DNA from: Bovifimicola ammoniilytica
GTDB lineage: Bacteria > Bacillota > Clostridia > Lachnospirales > Lachnospiraceae
NCBI RefSeq assembly: GCF_025567085.1
Contig: NZ_JAOQJN010000002.1
Coordinates: 310,001 to 374,000, forward strand
Direction: 5' to 3'
Length of the DNA: 64,000 nt
In this document: positions 24,409 through 33,977 of the stretch, one piece after another
Layout: each line of letters begins with the position of its first letter
Position numbering within the stretch: the stretch's first letter is position 1
Made by a program: the position numbers and the translations under genes
The notes under the pieces: model-generated
Seen by the model: only the letters and a program-made list of their open reading frames with translations
What the model was told of the DNA's origin: nothing
Databases searched by the model: none

Positions 24409-25758
24409 ATGAGTATGGAATCAGCAGATTTTACATGTGGAAAGATATTTCCAAAGATGATTAAATTTATGCTTCCGATATTAGGTGCATTAGTGCTACA
24501 GGCTATGTATGGTGCTGTAGATATACTAATAGTTGGCTGGTTTGGTACTAAGTCAGGTATATCAGCAGTATCGACGGGAAGTAATATAGTTAATCTTGTT
24601 ATATTTACAATAGCAGGATTATCTATGGGAATAACTGTTCTGATAGGCAGATATATAGGTGAGAAAAGAGAAGATAAAATAGGCAGGGTAATAGGTGGCG
24701 CAATCTGTCTGTTTGCAGTTCTTTCGGTAATAATTGCAATATTTATGTTAGTCTTTGCTAAAGGTCTTGCTAATCTTATGCAGGCACCACAGGAAGCTGT
24801 AGATTTGACAGTGCAATATGTAAGAATCTGTGGTGGTGGGATATTCTTCATAATTGCCTATAATGTTATAAGCAGTATTTTCAGGGGAATGGGCAATGCA
24901 AAACTTCCATTGATTTTCGTATCAATAGCATGTGTGACTAATATAGTAGGTGACTTAGTGTTTGTAGCAGGCTTTAATATGAATGTAGCAGGTGCAGCAC
25001 TTGCTACTGTTTTAGCACAGGCAGTAAGCGTTATCTTATCACTTATAATAATACGAAAACAGAAATTACCGTTTACGATGAGAAGAGAGGATATCTGCTT
25101 TAACCCTGAGATTAAAACATTCGTTATTCTCGGTGCACCAATAGCATTTCAAGAGGTGCTTACACAGTTTTCTTTCTTAGCATTGTGTGCATTTATTAAT
25201 AAGCTTGGGATTGATGCATCATCAGGTTATGGTGTGGCGAATAAAATAGTAAGTTTCATTATGTTAGTTCCAAGTTCATTAATGCAGTCAATGTCAGCTT
25301 TCGTAGCACAAAATGTTGGCGCAGGAAAGGAAAAGAGAGCAAGACAGGCTATGGTTACGGGAATGTGTACAGGTGCTGTGATAGGTATATTTATTGCAAT
25401 TTTTGCATTTTTAAGAGGAGATATATTAGCTTCAATATTTACAAATGATGCAGCAGTTGTAGAAAAAGCGGCAGGATACCTTAAAGGTTTTGCGCCAGAG
25501 GCAGTGGTTACGTCAGTATTATTCAGCTTTATCGGCTATTTTAACGGACACAGTAATACGGTATTTGTAATGTGTCAGGGAATTGCTCAGACATTTTTAG
25601 TAAGACTTCCCATGTCATATTTTATGAGTATCAGGAAGAATGCAAGTCTTATGCATATTGGTTTAGCTGCACCATCAGCAACAGTATTTGGAATATTGAT
25701 TAATGTTACATTTTTCATAATCTATATAAATAAACAGAAGAAAAATGTTAAAATATAA
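24409..25758 (+). CDS. MATE family efflux transporter
   Basis: A 449-residue membrane protein with about twelve helices in two halves. Family segments include MLPILGALVLQAMYGAVDILIVGWFG, GLSMGITVLIGRYIGEKR and MLVPSSLMQSMSAFVAQNVGAGK. GAGG six bases before the ATG at 24409 decides the start, although an ATG at 24397 overlaps the previous stop. It follows the feo genes on the same strand without a terminator, so it may be co-transcribed with them. The substrate is unknown; it is only distantly similar to the MATE protein encoded at 18252. Confidence 0.9.
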   Translation: MSMESADFTCGKIFPKMIKFMLPILGALVLQAMYGAVDILIVGWFGTKSGISAVSTGSNIVNLVIFTIAGLSMGITVLIGRYIGEKREDKIGRVIGGAICLFAVLSVIIAIFMLVFAKGLANLMQAPQEAVDLTVQYVRICGGGIFFIIAYNVISSIFRGMGNAKLPLIFVSIACVTNIVGDLVFVAGFNMNVAGAALATVLAQAVSVILSLIIIRKQKLPFTMRREDICFNPEIKTFVILGAPIAFQEVLTQFSFLALCAFINKLGIDASSGYGVANKIVSFIMLVPSSLMQSMSAFVAQNVGAGKEKRARQAMVTGMCTGAVIGIFIAIFAFLRGDILASIFTNDAAVVEKAAGYLKGFAPEAVVTSVLFSFIGYFNGHSNTVFVMCQGIAQTFLVRLPMSYFMSIRKNASLMHIGLAAPSATVFGILINVTFFIIYINKQKKNVKI

Positions 25759-25779
25759 TGAGATTAAGTGAGGAATAAA

Positions 25780-27588
25780 ATGAGTAATGAAGAAATGAAA
25801 AGTAAGCTAGACGGATTTAAAAAGACCTATTCTGATTTCATGATGGGCAATATTGATGATGAAGAGTTAGCTAAAGATACAACTCAGCCATTCTGGCAGA
25901 GTATGTATCTTAGTAAAAAAAGATTAGAAAGTAATGACATAGAGGAAGATATAAAAGTAACTTCTGAAACAACTATAGGGATTGATAATATTTCAACTGA
26001 TTTAACAGACAGATGTATTGTTGGAATATACAGAGAGCCGGTTATTGAAGAGAAAATTTTAAGAAGAAATGGCAGAAAAATATATAATTACAAAGGTAAA
26101 AAGGTATGTATAGGAAGTGTAATTAAACCAAAGCAGGAGGGAAATATGGTAGCTTGTCCTAACTGTGGTAATATGGGCGAAATATCAAGTTACATAAATG
26201 GTTGTGATTATTGCAATTCAAGGTTTCAGGTAGAAGATTTAGAAGAAAAAATTTCCTCATATATGATTACAGAAGATAATAAAGAAAAAGTAAAGACTAT
26301 CGGAAAAAGATTCTTCATAGGATCATTTGCAACCGGTGCGGTATTAGCGGCTGCATTTGTATTCTCGATTTTTGCAATGATAATACAGACAATGATTAAT
26401 CCTGACAGAGTCAGTTTTGTTTTTGGCCTTATGTTTGTAGTGCCGATGTTGGTGTTACCTGTATTTATACCATTATTTATAGTTGTTCTTATTGTACTAG
26501 GAATAATTATTCTACGTGCGGCATTTGCACAACAATCTGAGAGAATAGAAGTTAATTCAGGATATTATGCTGTAAAAAGTGTTAAAGGAATAAACAGAGA
26601 AAAATTTATTCAGAATCTTGAATATAAGTTGAGAAATATTCATTTTGCAGAAAATTCAGAAGAAATAAGTGCATTTGTAAGCTTTATACCTGATAAATTA
26701 GTAGAAAGCTATAAAGATGTCATAGAATGTAGTCTTTATAAGGCAACATTTGAACATATATCAGAAGTTGATGGCAGATATATTATGAATTTTAGCTGCA
26801 TTATGTTAGTGTCAAGACTCAAGAATGGCAGAGTTAAAGAAGAAAGCGAGAAAGTTACTTTAGAACTTAGTAAGAAAACGGATGTGCCTGAACAGAATTT
26901 TGAGACACTCAGGTTATATACTTGTCCCAGCTGTGGCTCAAGTATTAATATGTTAAATGGTGGCAGATGTGACTACTGTGGCAAAAAGTTAGATTATGAG
27001 AATTATGACTGGATTATTGATAAATATTATTCTAATATTAATGAAAAACATATAAGAGAAGTAAAAGCCACAGATGACGTAGCAGTAGGCAGGAGAAAAT
27101 ATAAAGATCCATTTAAGAAAATTAAAATTGAAATGATAGCAGGATTTATTGCCGCTGTAATTATTGGCTTAGGAGCAGTATTTCTGGTTAATAAAAGTAC
27201 AATAATGTTTTTGCTCAATGAAGATAAATACATTCAGATATTAGAAGATAAATATGATGAATTACCTGCATTATCAGATATTTATCCGGATATTGAACTA
27301 AAGGATGAAAAGTATGATGACTTCGAAAGGACATATACATATTCTAATACAGATACATATATGAGTGATGAATATTTAGATAAATTATTAAATGAATATG
27401 GATATAAAAAAGATACCAATGAAGGAAATATGAAATCAGTTGTAAAATTATATGAACTTGATAAATATGTCAAGGCATATATAACAGTTACAGTTGAACA
27501 GAAAAATGATGAAACAATTGTTAAATTTGTAGCTGATGAAAAAAGAGATTATGAAGACAGTAAAAGGGATGATGATTCCGACGATTGA
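25780..27588 (+). CDS. Zinc-ribbon membrane protein with Tim44-like domain, copy A
   Basis: A 602-residue protein. Order: N-terminal helix with KDTTQPFWQSMYLSKKRL (about 27-45), zinc ribbon 1 CPNCGN...CDYC (about 126-150), two to three membrane helices (about 182-250), a Tim44-like domain beginning FIQNLEYKLRNIHFAEN (about 270-370), zinc ribbon 2 CPSCGS...CDYC (about 382-405), one helix (about 450-470) and a C-terminal acidic domain. GAGG six bases before the ATG at 25780 decides the start. A paralogue follows directly. The Tim44 assignment is by pattern and moderate; function unknown, possibly membrane scaffolding or sensing. Confidence 0.75.
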   Translation: MSNEEMKSKLDGFKKTYSDFMMGNIDDEELAKDTTQPFWQSMYLSKKRLESNDIEEDIKVTSETTIGIDNISTDLTDRCIVGIYREPVIEEKILRRNGRKIYNYKGKKVCIGSVIKPKQEGNMVACPNCGNMGEISSYINGCDYCNSRFQVEDLEEKISSYMITEDNKEKVKTIGKRFFIGSFATGAVLAAAFVFSIFAMIIQTMINPDRVSFVFGLMFVVPMLVLPVFIPLFIVVLIVLGIIILRAAFAQQSERIEVNSGYYAVKSVKGINREKFIQNLEYKLRNIHFAENSEEISAFVSFIPDKLVESYKDVIECSLYKATFEHISEVDGRYIMNFSCIMLVSRLKNGRVKEESEKVTLELSKKTDVPEQNFETLRLYTCPSCGSSINMLNGGRCDYCGKKLDYENYDWIIDKYYSNINEKHIREVKATDDVAVGRRKYKDPFKKIKIEMIAGFIAAVIIGLGAVFLVNKSTIMFLLNEDKYIQILEDKYDELPALSDIYPDIELKDEKYDDFERTYTYSNTDTYMSDEYLDKLLNEYGYKKDTNEGNMKSVVKLYELDKYVKAYITVTVEQKNDETIVKFVADEKRDYEDSKRDDDSDD

Positions 27589-27617
27589 TAAATAGTAAAG
27601 AAGGAATGGAGAATAAT

Positions 27618-29417
27618 ATGAGTGACAACGAAATGTTAGGTAAAATTGAAGATTTTACGAAAACTTATTCTGACTTTATGTCAGGAAAGATTGATGATGA
27701 GCAGTTAGCTAAGGATACAACACAACCTTTTTGGCAGAGTATGTATTTGAGCAAAAAGCGTCTCAACAATAAAGGTTTAGATGTTGATATACGATTTAGC
27801 GAAGAAAAAGGTAACAGAATTAACACAATTTCGGTAGTTAATGATGGTAAAAATATTATAGGTACATATAAAGATAATATAATTGAAGAGAAATCATTTA
27901 AGAAAGACGGAAGAACTATATATGACCACAAAGGAAAAAAGATGTGGATTGGTAATGTCATAAAGGCAAGAGGTGAAAATAATATGGTTGCCTGCCCTAA
28001 TTGTGGTAATATGGGTGATATTTCAAGTTACATAAATGGTTGTGATTACTGTAATTCCAGATTTCAGGTAGAAGATTTCGAAGAAAAGGTCTCTTCATTT
28101 GTAGTAAGTGATGACGAAAAAAGAAAAGTACAAAATATAAGTACAAGATGCTCATTAGGTGCGATTATTGCAGGAATTGTAATGATTATAGCTATGGTCG
28201 TTTCATTTATTGTTGTAATAATTAATCAGGTTAATTATAAACCGGGTAATTATAATACGAATGCAACTATAATATTTGCTTCGCTTATTACGGGATTTCC
28301 AATATTTATCAAGGTATTTATAGGACTTATAATAGTATTTGTATTGATAGCTGTTGTAGTAAACAAAATCAGGAAGAATGAAGTTATAGAGAAGAATGAA
28401 GTATATTACAGACTTAAGAATATCAATGGTTTTGTACCTGAAAAATTCATACAGAATTTAGAATATAAGCTAAGAAATATTCATTTTGCTGAGAATGTAG
28501 AAGAAGTAAGTGCATTTGCAAGCGTTCCTGTAGATAAAATAATTGAAAAATATCAGGATATTATAGAATGTAGCTTATATAAGGTTAAATTTGAAGACTA
28601 TAAATCTGTTCAAGGTAAAGATATAATTAAATTAAGCTGTATTATGCAGATATCTAAGATGATAAATAATAAAATACATGAAGAAGGCGAGAAAATTGTC
28701 ATATATCTCAGTAAAAAATCTGATATCACAGAAAAAGATTTTGGTGCTATCAGATTAATCTCATGTGGAAATTGTGGTTCGAGTATCAATATCTTAAATG
28801 GTGGTGTATGTGAATATTGTAGTACACGACTGAATTATGCAGATTATGACTGGATAATTGACAGATATTATTCAAATACAGAAGATAATACGTTATCAGA
28901 AATTGAAGAGCATACTGAGGTATATATAGGTAATAAGAAATATATTGATCCATTCAAAAAACTTCGCCTACAGATGATATCAGCTTACTTAATATGTATA
29001 ATATTTGTAGTTGGCTTTACATTTATAAGGAACAGGGAGGGATTAATACTTATGGCAAATAGTGATAAATATCTCAACCAGGTAGCAGGTGATATTACTG
29101 ATTTACCTAAGATAACAGATATAGTGTCTGATTTAGAATTAGCTAAAGAGAAAGAGGAAATCTTAGGCAGAACATATACATATAAATATGATGGAGATAC
29201 TGAATCTGCACTATCGTATGCCTTAAATTATAGTAGTTATATGGTTGAAAATTATGGTTATACGCTTAGATATAACAATAATGATGAAATCAGAGTCAGC
29301 AAGAAATATAGATATGACAAATATCTTGATGGTTATATGTGGATATCGATTAAAGTTGATGGAAACAAAGTAATAGTTAAATATGTCTTAGAAGATGAAA
29401 ACAGTTATGATGAATAA
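27618..29417 (+). CDS. Zinc-ribbon membrane protein with Tim44-like domain, copy B
   Basis: A 599-residue paralogue of the preceding gene product. The N-terminal helix DTTQPFWQSMYLSKKRL and zinc ribbon 1 (VACPNCGNMG, then SSYINGCDYCNSRFQVED) are almost identical; the Tim44-like part is conserved (FIQNLEYKLRNIHFAENVEE). Ribbon 2 (CGNCGSS...CEYCSTRL), the last helix and the outer domain have diverged. The tightly kept N-terminal segments suggest that they bind a common partner. The ATG at 27618 has TGGAG at proper spacing and aligns with copy A; a TTG frame start overlapping the previous stop is less likely. The two genes are 29 bp apart. Confidence 0.75.
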   Translation: MSDNEMLGKIEDFTKTYSDFMSGKIDDEQLAKDTTQPFWQSMYLSKKRLNNKGLDVDIRFSEEKGNRINTISVVNDGKNIIGTYKDNIIEEKSFKKDGRTIYDHKGKKMWIGNVIKARGENNMVACPNCGNMGDISSYINGCDYCNSRFQVEDFEEKVSSFVVSDDEKRKVQNISTRCSLGAIIAGIVMIIAMVVSFIVVIINQVNYKPGNYNTNATIIFASLITGFPIFIKVFIGLIIVFVLIAVVVNKIRKNEVIEKNEVYYRLKNINGFVPEKFIQNLEYKLRNIHFAENVEEVSAFASVPVDKIIEKYQDIIECSLYKVKFEDYKSVQGKDIIKLSCIMQISKMINNKIHEEGEKIVIYLSKKSDITEKDFGAIRLISCGNCGSSINILNGGVCEYCSTRLNYADYDWIIDRYYSNTEDNTLSEIEEHTEVYIGNKKYIDPFKKLRLQMISAYLICIIFVVGFTFIRNREGLILMANSDKYLNQVAGDITDLPKITDIVSDLELAKEKEEILGRTYTYKYDGDTESALSYALNYSSYMVENYGYTLRYNNNDEIRVSKKYRYDKYLDGYMWISIKVDGNKVIVKYVLEDENSYDE

Positions 29418-29456
29418 ATTTATAGATATGAAATATATAAAACAGAGGTGATATTT

Positions 29457-30260
29457 ATGGCGGGTCTGTATGACGATTTGGCAGAAATAATAGTTAGAAA
29501 TGTTGGAGGAAGAGATAATATCATAAGCATAACACATTGTATTACAAGACTAAGATTTGAATTAAAAGATGAGTCAAAAGCCAATACAGATGTTCTAAAA
29601 TCTACATATGGGATAGTAACCGTCATAAAATCGGGTAGTCAATACCAGATAGTTATAGGTAAGGATGTGATTTCGGTATATGATGCTGTATGTAAAGCTT
29701 CGGATATGAAAGGTAAGCTGAAAAATATTACAGAAGCAAATATTACAGAAGTTAAATCTTCTGCTGATGCTACTGAAAAGTTGTTTAGTAATGCTTTAGA
29801 AAAAGCTGTAATAGAGACATTAGTTGCACCTTGCGACGGAGTAGTTAAAGACATTACAGAAGCAGAGGATGAAGTGTTTTCATCGGAAATATTAGGAACA
29901 GGGATTGTAATTGTTCCTGATGATGGCAAGATTTATGCACCGTGTGATGGAATAATTACATCATTTTTTTCAACAGGACACGCAATAGGTATACATAGTA
30001 TAGAAGGTTCAGAGATATTAATACATATAGGTGCAGACACTGTTAAATTAGATGGTAAGGGTTTTGAAAAAAAGAAATCACAAGGAGAAAAAGTTAGCAA
30101 AGGTGAAATATTGTTAGAATTCGACATAGAAATGCTAGAAAATGAGGGATATTCAATAAGTACACCTATGATAATAACTAATAGCGATGAATATACAGAT
30201 GTAATTATAGAAAAGTTTGGAAAGGTTAATAAGGGAGAAGAGATACTGATACTCATATAA
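29457..30260 (+). CDS. PTS EIIB-EIIA protein without EIIC
   Basis: A 267-residue soluble phosphotransferase protein. Residues 1-~90 are a glucose-family EIIB domain with the phospho-Cys in THCITRLRF (Cys 28). Residues ~120-267 are a glucose-family EIIA domain with the two histidines in GHAIGIHS (about 175-180) and ILIHIGADTVKL (phospho-His about 190). No EIIC membrane domain is present in this protein or beside it. GAGGTG six bases before the ATG at 29457 decides the start. It must work with an EIIC encoded elsewhere or act as a phosphorylation-dependent regulator. It follows the zinc-ribbon pair by 39 bp and ends at a terminator. Confidence 0.88.
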   Translation: MAGLYDDLAEIIVRNVGGRDNIISITHCITRLRFELKDESKANTDVLKSTYGIVTVIKSGSQYQIVIGKDVISVYDAVCKASDMKGKLKNITEANITEVKSSADATEKLFSNALEKAVIETLVAPCDGVVKDITEAEDEVFSSEILGTGIVIVPDDGKIYAPCDGIITSFFSTGHAIGIHSIEGSEILIHIGADTVKLDGKGFEKKKSQGEKVSKGEILLEFDIEMLENEGYSISTPMIITNSDEYTDVIIEKFGKVNKGEEILILI

Positions 30261-30268
30261 ATAAAGTA

Positions 30269-30320
30269 AAAAGAAAGAATTTCAAGATTATAGTTAATTT
30301 TGAAATTCTTTCTTTTATTA
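30269..30320 (+). terminator. Terminator after the PTS EIIBA gene
   Basis: A 17-bp perfect stem (AAAAGAAAGAATTTCAA and complement, 30269-30285 with 30300-30316) followed by T-rich sequence. Confidence 0.85.
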
Positions 30321-30447
30321 TTATATATGAAACTGCACCGTAATAGCCTTTGAAGAGAAAGGCATTTATTCACTTTAGATAAAGGAATATGAAAGTGTAT
30401 ATCATATACAAACAATTGGCTGAATAGTATAAGTATAATATACAAAA

Positions 30448-32904
30448 TTAATTGCCGGTTGAAGAGGCATTGCTATTCGCATTACCAGTAGCCGGATTAA
30501 CGTTATTAGTACCACCATTCTCTGAAGCTGCAGCAGTGCTTGGTATCTGTCTCGAATGAATATTACACTGGTCTTTTGGAATAGAACCTTTTGAAAAATA
30601 TTCTGTAGTAGAAGGACACACACCCTCAATTGCTAATTGGCCTGATGACTTACATATTGTAGCAGATTGAACTGATTCAGGAGCTGGGAAACCGATATCT
30701 TCTTTATAACCTTTAACATCATCAATTCGTGTTACAATTTTACTCCACATGTCTTCGTGGAATACACCGTTTGTTAATGGTGCATTTTCATCATAACCTG
30801 CCCAGATAGTAGCTGTCAGGTATGGAGTATATCCTGCGAACCATAAGTCGTTATCTTTACTTGAGGTACCTGTTTTGCCGGCAACCGACATTCCATCAAC
30901 CTTACAATGTGTACCTGTACCACTTTTAACTACATCTTCCATAGCACTTGTAAGAAGCCATGCTGTAGAATCTTTAATTACTGTATGTGTAGATGGGTTA
31001 GACTCTAAGATAACTTTGCCATTATGGTCTAAAACTTTTGTATATAATACTGGTTCTGTATATACACCACCATTTGCAATAGTTGCATATGCTGCACATA
31101 ATTCTAAGTTAGTGACACCATATGTTATACCACCTAGTGCAAGAGACTGGTTAACGTCACTTACGACACTTCCGTCATCTAATGTTTTATTAGAAATTAA
31201 AGTGGTAATACCAAAGTCTTCAACATAATCAAAACCTAGTTGAGGAGTTATAGCAGTTAATAGCTTAACAGTAACAACGTTCATGGAATCTCTGATACCC
31301 TCACGAAGAGTAGAAGTTCCTCTGTAAGAAGAACCCCACCAGTTACTTACCGGACGACCATTAACATCATTAAATGGCTCATCGACAATAGTAGAAGCAA
31401 GAGTATATCCAGCAGTATCTAGCGCAGGCGCGTATGATGTAAGTACCTTAAAACATGAGCCAGGCTGTCTCTTTGTACTTGTTGCTCTGTTAAGAGTAAG
31501 GCTTCGTGTTTTTTCGCCACGTCCACCAACAATGGCTTTAACATAACCTGTTTTTTGATCCATAACTGTAAATGATGTCTGAGGCTGAATTGTATATTCA
31601 AGATTTTCATCGATTTCAGTTTCACCCTCTTTTAAATACTCCTGTTTAAATGCAGCTATAAGGGCATCGCATTCTTCAGTAGACTTAAATATCAGTTTAA
31701 ATGATGAATTCCCAAGAAGTACCCTGTTATAGTAATCTAAATCAACCTCGGAATAATTCTGGATTGTGCCATCAGTTTTCTTAACTGACCATGCCCAGCT
31801 TATTGAATACGAAATAGACATTGGATAATTAGCAGAGTTATTAATTTCTTCATCACAGATATTCTGAATAGCTGTATCTTGTGTGGTATATATACTTAAA
31901 CCGCCACTGTATAATACATTATATGCCTGAGTCTGCGTATATCCTTTCTGTTCCATAAGATCATTTAATATCTCATCTATTAATTCATCTACGAAATATG
32001 AATAAGGAGAAGAGGTAGATGTCTCTAAGTTGATTGACTGTATTCTTGAATATACGTCATCAGCCATCGCTTCATCATATTCACTTTGTGTAATATGTCC
32101 ATTTTTCTTCATATTATCAAGAACTTTTTTGCGACGTTTTGCATTATCTTCAGGATGAGTTACAGGATTATATATTGATGGGTTCTGTGTTATTGCAGCT
32201 ATAACAGCACTTTCTGAAATGTTTAATTCAGAAGCATTTTTATTAAAATATCGTTTAGCTGCGGACTGAACACCAAGACAGTTAGAACCTAAGTTAATTG
32301 TATTAAGATAACTTTGAAGAATATAAGCTTTAGTTGTCGTCTTTTCTAATTCAAGTGCTAAATATTGTTCCTGGAACTTACGTTTGAAAAGGGCAGCATT
32401 AGTAGATTCACGACCACCATCTTCAAAAACATTATTCTTTAGAAGCTGCTGTGTAATTGTACTTGCACCTTCTGAAAGCCTTCCGGTTGTAAGTGCCATA
32501 AAGCCGGCACGGATAATACCTTTTACATCGATACCATTATGTTGTAGAAAACGTTCATCTTCGATATCAATAAATGCATATTGCAGACATTTAGGAATAT
32601 CATCAATACTGACCTCCTGTCTGTTAGAACCGGATTTAAGGAGTGTGGTTGTAATATTTCCATCACTATCGTAAACAGTGGTAGAGTATCCTGTAGGTGT
32701 AACATTCAATGTTGACACATCAGGTGCATTGTCAATGATACCTTTAATCATTCCTAATCCTGTGAAACCTACTACAACTATAATGAGTACAATTGCATAT
32801 AATACAAATTTTAAAGCTGTTATTAATATTGAAGTTACACGTTTATTCTTCTTAGAAGCCAGATTACGGCGTTTGTCAGCAACTTCTTTATATCCAAAAT
32901 TCAT
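30448..32904 (-). CDS. Class A penicillin-binding protein (PBP1A-type)
   Basis: An 818-residue bifunctional peptidoglycan synthase. A short cytosolic N-terminus, a membrane helix (about 28-52), the glycosyltransferase domain (EDERFLQHNGID about 115; GASTITQQLLKN about 148) and the transpeptidase domain with SxxK as GSCFK (Ser about 481), SMN (about 540) and KTGTSS (about 675). The C-terminal ~40 residues are Ala/Asn/Ser/Gly-rich and probably disordered in the wall. GAGG lies before the ATG. It polymerises and cross-links peptidoglycan outside the membrane. It is a single gene with no partner. Confidence 0.95.
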   Translation of the reverse strand: MNFGYKEVADKRRNLASKKNKRVTSILITALKFVLYAIVLIIVVVGFTGLGMIKGIIDNAPDVSTLNVTPTGYSTTVYDSDGNITTTLLKSGSNRQEVSIDDIPKCLQYAFIDIEDERFLQHNGIDVKGIIRAGFMALTTGRLSEGASTITQQLLKNNVFEDGGRESTNAALFKRKFQEQYLALELEKTTTKAYILQSYLNTINLGSNCLGVQSAAKRYFNKNASELNISESAVIAAITQNPSIYNPVTHPEDNAKRRKKVLDNMKKNGHITQSEYDEAMADDVYSRIQSINLETSTSSPYSYFVDELIDEILNDLMEQKGYTQTQAYNVLYSGGLSIYTTQDTAIQNICDEEINNSANYPMSISYSISWAWSVKKTDGTIQNYSEVDLDYYNRVLLGNSSFKLIFKSTEECDALIAAFKQEYLKEGETEIDENLEYTIQPQTSFTVMDQKTGYVKAIVGGRGEKTRSLTLNRATSTKRQPGSCFKVLTSYAPALDTAGYTLASTIVDEPFNDVNGRPVSNWWGSSYRGTSTLREGIRDSMNVVTVKLLTAITPQLGFDYVEDFGITTLISNKTLDDGSVVSDVNQSLALGGITYGVTNLELCAAYATIANGGVYTEPVLYTKVLDHNGKVILESNPSTHTVIKDSTAWLLTSAMEDVVKSGTGTHCKVDGMSVAGKTGTSSKDNDLWFAGYTPYLTATIWAGYDENAPLTNGVFHEDMWSKIVTRIDDVKGYKEDIGFPAPESVQSATICKSSGQLAIEGVCPSTTEYFSKGSIPKDQCNIHSRQIPSTAAASENGGTNNVNPATGNANSNASSTGN

Positions 32905-33271
32905 TAAAAAACCTCTTTTCTAGAAATGTTAAAAACCATTATGATTATACCAAAATTTAGGTATTTAATAAAGTTAAATATTTATTACATAAGTTATATT
33001 TATTATATAAGTAAGTTAAGTTCTGTTTATAACATAAATATGTCATATTTACAGGAAACTGAAAGTTGTGTTATATGTTACATAGTATTATTAAACATTT
33101 ATATAAGATTTAATCAAATTTATTGAAAAAAAATAATATATAAGTTATATTAAGCTAATGATATGTCTTAAACTATATCAGAATGTAAAAAAAGATGATG
33201 TGAATTGACAATCATCAAAATAATTATTTAAAAAATATGAGAAAAAATATAAGACAGATGAGGTAAAAACT
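32905..33271. other. AT-rich spacer between the PBP and YigZ genes
   Basis: 367 bp between divergent genes. A TATAAT-like -10 for the PBP gene reads at 32944-32949 on the minus strand without a good -35. Nothing else supportable was seen; short frames here have no ribosome site and runaway AT-rich codons. Confidence 0.6.
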
Positions 33272-33907
33272 TTGGAAAGAATCATTATAAAAGATGGAAC
33301 AGGAGAAATAGTCGAGAAGAAATCAAGGTTTATTGCAAATGTTAAAGCTGTTAAAAGTGAGGAAGAAGCAATAGCATTTATAAATGAAATTAAGAAGAAA
33401 TATTGGGATGCAAGACATAATTGTATGGCATATGTAGTTGACGGCATACAGAGATTCAGTGATGATGGGGAACCGTCAGGAACAGCGGGAAAACCCATAT
33501 TAGATGTAATTACGGGAAGAGAACTTACTAATGCAGTTATTGTGGTTACCAGATACTTTGGAGGTGTATTATTAGGAACCGGAGGATTAGTACGAGCTTA
33601 TCAGAAAGCAAGTATAGAAGCACTTGAAGATGCTGTGATAGCAGAAAAGAAACAGGGAAAGGAATTTAGTATCATAACAGATTATACGGGACTTGGTAAG
33701 ATTCAATATATTGCAGCAAATGAGAAAGTTAATATTATGGACACACTGTATACGGATAATGTAAATATAATTATTGTGTGTGACAGTGAGAAATATGAAG
33801 CATTTACGAAAAAAGTAATTGAAGTAACGGCAGGAAAAGTGAATATAACAAAAGCAGAGGATGTAGTATTCTATGAAACAAAAACTTGCATACAGATTGT
33901 TGATTAA
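33272..33907 (+). CDS. YigZ/IMPACT family protein
   Basis: A 211-residue protein of the UPF0029/IMPACT family. Core motifs: KKSRFIANVKAVKSEEEA, ARHNCMAYVV, FSDDGEPSGTAGKPIL and VVTRYFGGVLLGTGGLVRAY, followed by the C-terminal YigZ domain. It begins with TTG eight bases after GAGG; no in-frame ATG is better placed. Members are linked to translation or RNA binding, without a firm reaction. It is a single gene whose stop codon lies within its terminator loop. Confidence 0.9.
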   Translation: MERIIIKDGTGEIVEKKSRFIANVKAVKSEEEAIAFINEIKKKYWDARHNCMAYVVDGIQRFSDDGEPSGTAGKPILDVITGRELTNAVIVVTRYFGGVLLGTGGLVRAYQKASIEALEDAVIAEKKQGKEFSIITDYTGLGKIQYIAANEKVNIMDTLYTDNVNIIIVCDSEKYEAFTKKVIEVTAGKVNITKAEDVVFYETKTCIQIVD

Positions 33908-33926
33908 CGTCTGTATGCAAGTTTTT
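33881..33926 (+). terminator. Terminator overlapping the yigZ stop codon
   Basis: AAAACTTGCATACAGA pairs perfectly (16 bp) with its complement, ending in a T-run. The left arm is coding sequence. It could serve both convergent genes. Confidence 0.88.
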
Positions 33927-33977
33927 CTATTTTATAGGATTTTATATATCGATAAAATTTTATATATGACAAATTAA

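Noticed and set aside
32926..33126. A 66-codon frame in the PBP-yigZ spacer
   Set aside because: No ribosome site, Ile/Tyr/Asn-dominated AT-rich translation, no similarity.
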